Below, one piece after another: positions 4,633 through 10,941 of a stretch of 10,941 bases of DNA. Positions within the stretch are counted from its first letter, which is position 1. The number at the start of each line of letters is the position of its first letter. A program made the translations under genes and the position numbers. Under the pieces are notes generated by a model. That model was given only the letters and a program-made list of their open reading frames with translations, was not told the DNA's origin and ran no database searches. Source of the DNA: an uncultured Desulfobacterales bacterium (GTDB taxonomy: Bacteria > Desulfobacterota > Desulfobacteria > Desulfobacterales > JAFDCJ01); NCBI GenBank assembly GCA_945787595.1, contig CALZJV010000181.1:1-10941 (forward strand), written 5' to 3'.

Positions 4633-6724
4633 TAGAGAGCTCCAGTGTGCCTAATGATTGAATTTCAACAGTACTTAATATTTCCTCATATGACAGAACG
4701 GATATATTGGGTATAAACTGGTCAACGAGCTTTTTGAAATGGAATCTAATTTGAGCGGAGCATACGATCACCGGTTCAAAATTTAAGGATGAGGACTTTT
4801 CAAGCGTCTGTGTCAGGTTGTTTATGACTTTTTGGGCGATATTTGGATCGAGGACAAAAAGATTGCCCCTATCTGTTTGCTGGATCGCAGCAGAGATGGC
4901 CGTCTCAACACTGTGGCCAAGAGTGAGGACTGGTATGAAACCCTCAGGTGTTTGATGCAGTCTTGTTATCGTCCTGGCCATACCATGGCGCACATACTCC
5001 GTCAACAGATCTAAGTCCTTGGTTACCCCTGCCCAGTCAGCCAGAATCTCCAGGATAGTCAATAAATCACGAATGGGGACCTGTTCCTTTAAAAGATTTT
5101 GCAAAACTTTGACAACCCCTCCCAGTGGCAGGAGATTGGGAACTAGTTCTTCCACGACCTTGGGGTGAGTTTCTTTGAGATTATCCAATAACTGCTGAAC
5201 TTCTTGCCTGCCGAGAAATTCCGGTCCATGGCGTTTGACGATTTCCGACAAATGTGTCGTCATAACAGTGGCTAGGTCAACAACCGTATAGCCTTTTGCC
5301 AGAGCACTTTCTTTAACATTTTCCTTTATCCAAATTGCTGGCAGTCCGTATGTCGGTTCTTTGGTTGCAATACCGTCGATTTCTTCTTCGACGGTACCCG
5401 GATTCATTGCCAAGCAATAATTAGTCATTAATTCGGCGCGGGCTATATCATTGCCTTTGAGCAGAATGGAATATTCTCCGGCTTTCAGTCGCATGTTATC
5501 CTGAATATGAACCGGTGGAACAATAATGCCCATTTCGTTGGCAACCTGCCGTCGGATGGATTTTATGCGCTCTAGAAGTTCACCGTTCTGATCAGCATCC
5601 ACCAGGGGTATGAGACCATATCCCACCTCAATTGCCAGAGTATCCAAGAGAGGTAAGGAATCCAGATGTTCAGCTGGAGCGACTTGTTCTTCCCTATCCC
5701 GTGCATCCTCTTCTGCGATCTTTCGTTCCTGAGTAGCGCGATGAACCAGCATGGTCAGCCCTCCGGCTAAAGCGGCTAAAACCCAGAATGGAATCAAGGG
5801 CAGTCCGGGAATTATGCCGAATCCCAAAAGCACAAAAGCCGTAATGCCAAGCGCGCGTGGCTGATAAAGTATTTGAGAGGTTATTTCCGCACCCAGATTT
5901 GACCCAGCACCCGCTCGACTGACAATAATACCGGCAGCAGTCGAAATGATCAGTGCCGGCATCTGGGTGACCAAACCATCGCCAATGGTCAGCAATGTGT
6001 AGGTTTGAGCGGCACTGGCAAAGGACATCTTATTCTGAAAAACACCTATGGCCAGTCCACCGATAATATTGGCCAGGGTAATAATAATGCCGGCAATGGC
6101 ATCTCCTCGGACAAATTTATTAGCACCGTCCATAGCACCGTAGTACTCGGCTTCGTGCGCAATTTCTTCCCGACGTTCCCGGGCTTCCTGTTCGTTGATT
6201 AGGCCGGCATTCAGATCGGCATCGATACTCATCTGTTTGCCGGGCATGGCATCCAGTGTGAACCTGGCGGCCACTTCGGCGATTCTGCCTGCACCCTTGG
6301 TAATCACCATGAAATTGATGACCACCAAAATAATAAAAATTATGATTCCCACCAGGTAATTGCCACCCACCACAAAGCTTCCGAAAGCATTGATCACTTT
6401 GCCGGCCGCCAATGCACCTTCACTACCGTGGATTAAAATGATGCGGGTCGAAGCCACATTGAGGGACAGTCGAAACAGAGTGATCAGAAGCAGGATGGAC
6501 GGAAATGAAGACAGCTCCAGTGGACTTACCGTGTACATGGAGGCCAGAAGGATAACCAGTGCAAAGGTGATATTAAATGAGATCAGAAGATCTAGCACCA
6601 TCGCCGGCAGCGGTATCACCATAAATATTAGAATGGCCACTACGGCCACGGCAGTGACCATATCGCTGTTTTTTGAAATACCCGGGATTAGCCGGCTATT
6701 CTGGATTTGCTGCGCTACTGCCAT
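4622..6724 (-). CDS. flhA: Flagellar export apparatus protein FlhA
   Basis: FlhA forms the nonameric ring of the flagellar type III export gate; its membrane part uses proton motive force and its cytoplasmic part docks substrate-chaperone complexes. The 700 residues match the family length. The N-terminal half (about 22-330) has eight hydrophobic segments. The FHIPEP signature loop is about 146-182 (GRIAEVAARFTLDAMPGKQM followed by SIDADLNAGL). The C-terminal half (about 350-690) is soluble, with PTYGLPAIWI and a VVDLATVMTTHLSEIVKRH segment typical of the docking domain. It lies 84 bases after flhB; no clear Shine-Dalgarno is seen before the ATG, and the intervening gap is AT-rich without a promoter or terminator I could support. 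The stop overlaps the flhF start. Confidence 0.97.
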   Translation of the reverse strand: MAVAQQIQNSRLIPGISKNSDMVTAVAVVAILIFMVIPLPAMVLDLLISFNITFALVILLASMYTVSPLELSSFPSILLLITLFRLSLNVASTRIILIHGSEGALAAGKVINAFGSFVVGGNYLVGIIIFIILVVINFMVITKGAGRIAEVAARFTLDAMPGKQMSIDADLNAGLINEQEARERREEIAHEAEYYGAMDGANKFVRGDAIAGIIITLANIIGGLAIGVFQNKMSFASAAQTYTLLTIGDGLVTQMPALIISTAAGIIVSRAGAGSNLGAEITSQILYQPRALGITAFVLLGFGIIPGLPLIPFWVLAALAGGLTMLVHRATQERKIAEEDARDREEQVAPAEHLDSLPLLDTLAIEVGYGLIPLVDADQNGELLERIKSIRRQVANEMGIIVPPVHIQDNMRLKAGEYSILLKGNDIARAELMTNYCLAMNPGTVEEEIDGIATKEPTYGLPAIWIKENVKESALAKGYTVVDLATVMTTHLSEIVKRHGPEFLGRQEVQQLLDNLKETHPKVVEELVPNLLPLGGVVKVLQNLLKEQVPIRDLLTILEILADWAGVTKDLDLLTEYVRHGMARTITRLHQTPEGFIPVLTLGHSVETAISAAIQQTDRGNLFVLDPNIAQKVINNLTQTLEKSSSLNFEPVIVCSAQIRFHFKKLVDQFIPNISVLSYEEILSTVEIQSLGTLELSNAD

Positions 6725-6808
6725 AATATTAAAATCATTAAAGCGACCAGGTTCTTACCGGTTTTATATATCTATCTATTAAACGGTTATATAATTAATA
6801 TGCAAATA

Positions 6809-7885
6809 CTATGCTCTACTGTGCATCCCTTTTAGGCGGTATACGTATGCCAGCACTTCAGCTACGGCACGGTATAATTCAGCCGGAATATAGTCACCGA
6901 TTTCAACCATTTTATACAAGCCCTGGGCCAGAGGCTTTTCTTCAACGATGGGAATTTGATTTTCTTCGGCGATTTCCCTGATACGCTGTGCAACAAATCC
7001 GGCGCCCTTTGCCAAAACACGGGGAGCGATCATTTCCTGAGCATCAAATTTTAGAGCAATAGCCAGACGGGTCGGGTTTGTAATCACCACATCAGCTTCG
7101 GGTACGGCATCCATCATGCGACGCCGGGCCATTTCCATTTGAACGCCGCGAATTCTCGCCTTGACTTTTGGATCACCATAGGTTTGTCTTTGTTCATCCT
7201 TAACCTCCTGCTTGGTCATTTTCAGATCCTTTTCGTGTTGCCAGCGCTGATACATGAAATCCAGCACGGCCAAAACCAGCATGGCCAGACAGACAAAAAA
7301 GCAAATTTTCAGTGATGCCCGGGCAATAAAAATCAGTATCTGCCCCACCTCTTGATGGATGAGTGCAGGGAACGCCTTCATATCGTTTTTTACTAGTATA
7401 TAGACAATGCTTCCGATAAAAAAAATTTTTATGATGGATTTTCCGAGTTCCACCAAAGATTTGAGAGATATTAAACGTTTCATCCCTGAAATCGGGTTGA
7501 ATTTGGACAATTTTGGTGCAATTGCCTCGGAATTAATTTGAAAACCCACCTGAAAAATATTTGCAACGAATCCCGCAATTGCGATCGGTATGAGCAAAGG
7601 AAGCAGGACCGACAGCAATTTGTATAGAACATCTACTGAGAAAGCACTGGCCTCGTCGACGTCGGTGAAGCGCAAGATATTGATATTTTGATACACTCCG
7701 GTGATAAATTCCGAAAGATTCCAAAACATCCATGAGCCGGCAAAATAGAAAAATGCCGTGGCGGTCATCAGAATCATCACAGAAGAAATTTCTTTGCTTT
7801 GGGCGACCTGCCCCTTCTTTCTGGCCTCCTCCTTTCTTTTAGGAGTAGCTTGTTCTGTTTTTTCCTGACCGGTGTTTTCAGGCAT
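6809..7885 (-). CDS. flhB: Flagellar export switch protein FlhB (with NPTR at the cleavage site)
   Basis: FlhB sits in the inner-membrane export gate and switches export from rod/hook to filament substrates. The 358 residues have an N-terminal segment typical of the family (EKTEQATPKRKEEARKKGQV, residues 9-28), four hydrophobic segments (about 33-56, 87-113, 150-166 and 183-210) and a soluble C-terminal domain from about 215. The switch relies on self-cleavage between Asn and Pro of an NPTH motif in known FlhB proteins. Here the motif is NPTR at 270-273 (VVITNPTRLAIALKF): Asn270 and Pro271 are kept and His is replaced by Arg. The rest (ALKFDAQEM.APRVLAKGAG and IPIVEEKPLAQGLYK) is canonical. 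The ATG lies 16 bases after fliR with an AAAGG Shine-Dalgarno. Confidence 0.96.
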   Translation of the reverse strand: MPENTGQEKTEQATPKRKEEARKKGQVAQSKEISSVMILMTATAFFYFAGSWMFWNLSEFITGVYQNINILRFTDVDEASAFSVDVLYKLLSVLLPLLIPIAIAGFVANIFQVGFQINSEAIAPKLSKFNPISGMKRLISLKSLVELGKSIIKIFFIGSIVYILVKNDMKAFPALIHQEVGQILIFIARASLKICFFVCLAMLVLAVLDFMYQRWQHEKDLKMTKQEVKDEQRQTYGDPKVKARIRGVQMEMARRRMMDAVPEADVVITNPTRLAIALKFDAQEMIAPRVLAKGAGFVAQRIREIAEENQIPIVEEKPLAQGLYKMVEIGDYIPAELYRAVAEVLAYVYRLKGMHSRA

Positions 7886-7901
7886 TAGTTAACCTTTACA
7901 A

Positions 7902-8681
7902 TTATGACATCGCCTTCAGCATCAGGATGATATTTTGCCCCAGATCGTCGAAAATGTTTTTAAGGAATGTTGAAAAATACGGCAACCCGAACCCGATAAA
8001 GAGAAGTCCCACGCCGATCTTCAATGGCATGGCCACAATAAATACATTCATCTGAGGAACAGTTCGTGCAACCAACCCAAAGGCAACGCTTGTCAGCAGC
8101 ATAGCCGCAATTACCGGAGCACCTACCTGAAGCGCGATAACGAACATATTTCCGGACATCTGGATTAACTGCTCCAGGAGTGTGCTGCCGAATTTTACAT
8201 TTAATGGCGGCACCAGGCGGTAGCTTTCCGTCAGAGCTTTTATAAACCAGTAATGCGCATTGATGGACAGGAACACCAACAGGGCGATCAAATTATTAAA
8301 TTGAGCCAGCAGAGGAACCTGCTCGCTGGTGGCCGGGTCCATGACGTTAGCAAGCGCCAATCCCATTTGGTAGCCTGCCAGTTGCCCGGCCAGCTGTATT
8401 CCGGCAAATATTAATTTCACTGAAAACCCGATTGCCAATCCAAGAAAGATTTCTCCCGCCACACTGATGCCCAATGAGAATATATTACTGGCCATCGGTA
8501 CACCATCTAGTTTCAGTAATGGAAATAAAACGATGCCGATCGCAAATGCCAGGGCCATTTTAAATACCAACGGAATACCCTTGCTGTCAAAAATGGGAAT
8601 ACTCATCAAAATGGCACCCACCCTAAGGAAAACTAAGAAAAACAGTTGTAGTTGTGGCAATGAAATGTTCAGGGAAATCAT
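7902..8681 (-). CDS. fliR: Flagellar export gate protein FliR
   Basis: FliR is the single-copy membrane subunit that, with five FliP and four FliQ, forms the helical FliPQR export channel. The 259 residues match the family length. The protein is almost wholly hydrophobic with about six predicted helices. Family features include FLVFLRVGAILMSIPIF near the N-terminus, the central LAGYQMGLALANVMDPATS (102-120) and the C-terminal part GLVARTVPQMNVFIVAMPLK (202-221), where VARTVPQMNVF is a strong FliR/SpaR marker. The ATG begins 5 bases after the fliQ stop without an obvious Shine-Dalgarno, suggesting translational coupling to fliQ. Confidence 0.96.
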   Translation of the reverse strand: MISLNISLPQLQLFFLVFLRVGAILMSIPIFDSKGIPLVFKMALAFAIGIVLFPLLKLDGVPMASNIFSLGISVAGEIFLGLAIGFSVKLIFAGIQLAGQLAGYQMGLALANVMDPATSEQVPLLAQFNNLIALLVFLSINAHYWFIKALTESYRLVPPLNVKFGSTLLEQLIQMSGNMFVIALQVGAPVIAAMLLTSVAFGLVARTVPQMNVFIVAMPLKIGVGLLFIGFGLPYFSTFLKNIFDDLGQNIILMLKAMS

Positions 8682-8686
8682 ACGTA

Positions 8687-8956
8687 TCAGCGAACATAAA
8701 ACATTAAGTTATCGAATAGATCCTGAGTAAAAACGATCATGGTCTGCATCATCCATGGGAAAAAAAAAATCAGGGCCACAGCCACGGCAAGCATTTTAGG
8801 AATAAACGTCAGAGTCATCTCATTAATAGATGTGGCTGCCTGAAACATACTCACCAGCAATCCGACAGCCAGTCCGGCCAGCAGCATCGGGGCGGCCAGA
8901 CTAATGGCCGTCTTGATAGCATCAAAAAAAAATCCTGTTATAAATTCCGGTGTCAT
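8687..8956 (-). CDS. fliQ: Flagellar export gate protein FliQ
   Basis: FliQ is the small double-helix-hairpin subunit of the FliPQR export channel. The 89 residues match the family length exactly. Two hydrophobic helices (about 15-37 and 50-68) flank the family-typical loop LLVSMFQAATSINEMTLTFIPK (33-54). The C-terminal VFTQDLFDNL is also typical. The ATG follows the 170-base fliP-fliQ gap and has only a weak ribosome-binding site (TTGAGC about 8 bases upstream), although the gene is essential for export; this makes the gap sequence relevant to its expression. The stop is 5 bases before fliR. Confidence 0.95.
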   Translation of the reverse strand: MTPEFITGFFFDAIKTAISLAAPMLLAGLAVGLLVSMFQAATSINEMTLTFIPKMLAVAVALIFFFPWMMQTMIVFTQDLFDNLMFYVR

Positions 8957-8981
8957 AAATGCTCAACTTTAACTTTAATAA

Positions 8982-9075
8982 TGAAAGATCCGAGTTTTGT
9001 GTTATGGGCTGTGTGGCGTAGGTTAGGGATTTCGAACTATTTTTTTAATTCGTAACCCCGAACGTGGATCTTTCA
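8982..9075. repeat. 94-bp element with 10-bp terminal inverted repeats between fliP and fliQ
   Basis: The ends are perfect inverted copies, TGAAAGATCC (8982-8991) and GGATCTTTCA (9066-9075), and weaker symmetry continues inward for about 20 bases. A nested stem GGGATTTCGAA/TTCGTAACCCC (about 9026-9056, 9 of 11 pairs) closes a T-rich loop. No ORF fits within it. The size and form suit a miniature inverted-repeat element, or an mRNA processing or stability hairpin. No clear target-site duplication is visible, and there is only one copy in the window. Confidence 0.5.
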
Positions 9076-9099
9076 ACTAAAACAGTCCCGAAGCCCGTT

Positions 9100-9113
9100 G
9101 AGCGAGAACGCTC
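9100..9113. other. Small hairpin in the fliP-fliQ gap
   Basis: GAGCG-AGAA-CGCTC is a perfect 5-bp stem with a 4-base loop, 14 bases after the fliP stop. It is not followed directly by a T-run on either strand, so it does not look like an intrinsic terminator. It may stabilise the 3' end of the upstream message. Together with the 94-bp element it fills most of the 170-base gap. Confidence 0.3.
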
Positions 9114-9126
9114 CATTGGCTTTTGC

Positions 9127-9987
9127 TCACCTAAATCCTTTTACTAGAGACCCCACCAGTAAATACCACCCGTCTGCCAGGACGAATAACATCAATTTGA
9201 AAGGCAGTGACACCATTATCGGAGGTAGCATCATCATACCCATTGAAAGCAGGACACTGGCCACCACCATGTCAATGATTAAAAATGGCACATACAACAA
9301 CAGGCCGATCTGAAACGCCGTTTTCACCTCACTAATAATAAATGAGGGAATAAGGACGGAGATAGGTATGTCGGCGACATTTTTGGGCTTATCCAATTTG
9401 CCGATGTTGACAAATAATCCAAGGTCTTTTTCCCTGGTTTGCTTAAACATAAAGTCCCGTAGAGGTACTGTTGCGTTTTGTAATGCCTGTTCATTACTGA
9501 TCTTATTAGCCAGATATGGCTGCAAAGCACTTTGGTCAATTTTTTGCCAGACTGGTGCCATAATAAAAAATGTCAAAAACAAAGCCAGCCCGATCATGAC
9601 CTGATTCGGCGGCATTTGCATGGTACCCAAGGCCCTGCGCAGCAGCGACAGAACGATAACGATACGGGTGAAGGATGTAACCATTATCAGTATGGCAGGC
9701 GCAAGAGATAGTACTGTCATCAACAGGAAAATTTGCAGCGTAACGGTCGGAGCCAATGATTGTTTGGCATTATTCAGCCCGATGGTAAAAAAAGGTGTTG
9801 CGATATCGGGCTCTGCACCCCAACTGCTGTTTGGTGCTATAAGAATCAACAGAACGCCGAGCATGGTCACCAAATGCCAAGGCTTTACGGGTCCGCCTGC
9901 AGCAAAGGCCTGCATGATGTTTTGACAGTGTCTTGTTTGATCAGACAAAAAGCGTCCAATGATTTTCTGGAAATTATGGATGAACAA
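9127..9987 (-). CDS. fliP: Flagellar export gate protein FliP (start uncertain)
   Basis: FliP is the pentameric core of the export channel in the inner membrane. Family marks are the cleavable signal-like segment LGVLLILIAPNSSWGAEP (43-60, numbered from the TTG start), TSFTRIVIVLSLLRRALGTM (104-123), MPPNQVMIGLALFLTFFIM (125-143), IPSFIISEVKTAFQIGLLLY (213-232) and SMGMMMLPP (248-256). The longest form (286 residues) begins at a TTG at 9987 with GAGGG about 7 bases upstream. An ATG at 9915 (262 residues) has no Shine-Dalgarno. An ATG at 9864 (245 residues, the common FliP length) puts the signal peptide at the very N-terminus and has GGTGA before it. I give the longest frame but consider 9864 quite likely. 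It starts 44 bases after fliO. Confidence 0.95.
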   Translation of the reverse strand: MFIHNFQKIIGRFLSDQTRHCQNIMQAFAAGGPVKPWHLVTMLGVLLILIAPNSSWGAEPDIATPFFTIGLNNAKQSLAPTVTLQIFLLMTVLSLAPAILIMVTSFTRIVIVLSLLRRALGTMQMPPNQVMIGLALFLTFFIMAPVWQKIDQSALQPYLANKISNEQALQNATVPLRDFMFKQTREKDLGLFVNIGKLDKPKNVADIPISVLIPSFIISEVKTAFQIGLLLYVPFLIIDMVVASVLLSMGMMMLPPIMVSLPFKLMLFVLADGWYLLVGSLVKGFR

Positions 9988-10031
9988 ATCACGCCCTCAA
10001 CAAAGGTGCCGCCAAGCAGCAAAACTTATTT

Positions 10032-10409
10032 TCATTCGCTGTTCTTAGCCTGTTTGAATTTATCGGTCAGTCGCTGCAGGTGAGACGAAAATGATAGTGT
10101 GGCCCTGGAACTTCCCTGGTGAAGGACATCTAAAACAACTTTATCTTCGATTTTTGTCAGCAGAGAGATATTGTCATTTGAAACACCCACCACCAGGATA
10201 GACCCGGGAATTTCTATGAGTGAGATGTTTTTTTTTAGTCCGATATACTGACTGGCAATAACTTTTATCAACTGTTCCTTGGAACCACCGACATCTCTCT
10301 TTAAAAACCGTTTCATAAAATAAAAAACAACAAGTAATCCACCCAAAACGATGCCCAGTGCCGTTAGCATCTGGAAAGCGGTTGATACTGTATCGGGCGT
10401 CGTATTCAT
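10032..10409 (-). CDS. fliO: Flagellar protein FliO (export gate assembly factor)
   Basis: FliO helps FliP assemble into the export gate. The 125 residues have one membrane helix (about 13-33, LTALGIVLGGLLVVFYFMKR) followed by a small soluble domain with QYIGLKKNISLIEIPGSILVVGVSNDNISLL (54-84), the pattern typical of the FliO/YscD-like family. The position between fliN and fliP supports the call, because FliO sequences are otherwise variable. The start codon overlaps the fliN stop in an ATGA arrangement, indicating translational coupling, and AGAGG lies about 6 bases upstream. Confidence 0.92.
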   Translation of the reverse strand: MNTTPDTVSTAFQMLTALGIVLGGLLVVFYFMKRFLKRDVGGSKEQLIKVIASQYIGLKKNISLIEIPGSILVVGVSNDNISLLTKIEDKVVLDVLHQGSSRATLSFSSHLQRLTDKFKQAKNSE

Positions 10410-10807
10410 TTTAACCTCTCGATACGTTCCATGGGGCTGATTATTTCCGTCAGGCGGACACCATATTTATCATTAACGACCACAACTTCTCCTCTGGCAA
10501 TCGGCTTTTGGTTCGCCAGGATATCCAGGCTCTCACCGGCAAGCTTGGACAATTCAATAACGGATCCCTGCCCAAGTTTGAGCATATCATTGATCAACAT
10601 TTTGGTCCGTCCCAGTTCGACGGTTACATCCAGCGAAATATCTAACAGGAATTCCATATTCACGGACGAATCGGCATCCGCAGCATTGCGGCCGGCAGAC
10701 GTCTCACCAGTTTGTTGTGCGCCATCCGGGGAGGATGCTTTATCGCTTTCCTTAAGATCGGCATTCCAGAAATCCTGCTGTTCAGCGTTGCCATCGGTTG
10801 CTGACAT
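10406..10807 (-). CDS. fliN: Flagellar motor switch protein FliN
   Basis: FliN forms the lower C-ring, controls rotation switching with FliM and FliG, and binds the export ATPase complex through FliH. The 133 residues consist of a low-complexity polar N-terminal tail (about 1-48, rich in Asp, Ala, Ser and Gln) and a SpoA domain (about 52-130): LLDISLDVTVELGRTKMLIN, LGQGSVIELSKLAGESLDIL and KPIARGEVVVVNDKYGVRLT, ending in the MERIERLK often found in FliN. The ATG starts 2 bases after the fliM stop, with a GGAGG about 12 bases upstream inside the fliM end, and its stop overlaps the fliO start. Confidence 0.96.
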   Translation of the reverse strand: MSATDGNAEQQDFWNADLKESDKASSPDGAQQTGETSAGRNAADADSSVNMEFLLDISLDVTVELGRTKMLINDMLKLGQGSVIELSKLAGESLDILANQKPIARGEVVVVNDKYGVRLTEIISPMERIERLK

Positions 10808-10809
10808 AA

Positions 10810-10941
10810 CTATTTTTCGCCTCCATTTTTCTGAAGCAGTGCTGCGATTTCAACAGCGCGGTTTCCTTTGATGATGCCGGGAAAACCAAGAAATTTTGGA
10901 ACATTGCCGGCGGTCAGTGTAATTAAATCTTCCGGACCCGT
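10810..10941 (-). CDS. fliM: Flagellar motor switch protein FliM, C-terminal fragment (cut by window edge)
   Basis: Only the last 43 codons and the TAG stop are present; the gene continues past the right edge. The segment VPKFLGFPGIIKGNRAVEI matches the conserved FliM C-terminus (pattern KF.G.PG..KGNRAV.I) that completes its SpoA domain. FliM forms the middle of the C-ring, and its N-terminus (not in the window) binds CheY-P. The gene is followed by fliN with a 2-base gap, the usual switch-gene order. Confidence 0.9.
   Translation of the reverse strand, partial: TGPEDLITLTAGNVPKFLGFPGIIKGNRAVEIAALLQKNGGEK

Noticed and set aside
6360..6782. 140-codon open frame on the plus strand opposite the start of flhA
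   Set aside because: It is a shadow of the FlhA membrane-domain coding sequence with no domain of its own.
6725..6808. Possible promoter or terminator in the flhB-flhA gap
   Set aside because: The gap is AT-rich with only a short ACCGGT palindrome; no -24/-12, sigma-28 or credible terminator pattern was found.
9080..9126. Intrinsic terminator after fliP
   Set aside because: The GAGCG/CGCTC stem is short and not followed directly by a T-run, and termination here would separate fliQ from its operon without an evident new promoter.
10431..10871. 146-codon open frame on the plus strand opposite fliN and the end of fliM
   Set aside because: It is antisense to fliN, whose SpoA domain is clear; the product is Ser/Arg-rich with no motif.

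Overview
The window is an almost continuous flagellar gene cluster, with every recognisable gene on the minus strand. In transcription order (high to low coordinates) it reads: end of fliM, fliN, fliO, fliP, fliQ, fliR, flhB, flhA, flhF, flhG, fliA, two small genes of unknown function, a gap of about 570 bases, and the start of flgF. This order, with flhF-flhG-fliA after the export genes, suggests a Gram-negative, polarly flagellated bacterium. The two small genes between fliA and flgF, a zinc-ribbon-like domain on FlhF and a sigma-54-type promoter ahead of flgF make a Desulfobacterota (former Deltaproteobacteria) host my best guess. That placement is inference, because no rRNA or other taxonomic marker is present.

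Region by region: 10032-10941 encodes switch-complex proteins (FliM C-terminus, FliN) and the export-gate assembly factor FliO. 6809-9987 encodes the core export gate FliP, FliQ, FliR and the substrate-specificity switch FlhB. The fliP-fliQ junction is interrupted by a 170-base gap that holds a 94-bp inverted-repeat element. 4622-6724 encodes FlhA. 2260-4632 encodes the pole-placement and number-control pair FlhF (SRP-type GTPase) and FlhG (MinD-type ATPase). 1459-2214 encodes the flagellar sigma factor FliA (sigma-28). 701-1418 (probably 667-1418) holds two small unknown genes that look co-transcribed; the second may be frameshifted near its end. 100-666 has no convincing gene. It holds an AT-rich segment, a GC-rich self-complementary segment that could be a structured RNA or repeat, and a good sigma-54 promoter match about 100 bases before flgF.

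The genes act together. FlhF places the first basal-body parts at the pole, FlhG limits flagellar number, FliP/Q/R/FlhB/FlhA form the secretion gate in the MS ring, FliM/FliN form the C-ring switch, FliA drives late genes, and FlgF is a rod protein exported through the gate. Most junctions are tight or overlapping, consistent with one long transcript from before fliM to the second small gene, with flgF starting a new unit. The most unusual features are an Ada-like metal-binding domain fused to FlhF, an NPTR instead of NPTH cleavage motif in FlhB, and a FlhG that lacks the usual N-terminal DQAxxLR activator motif.
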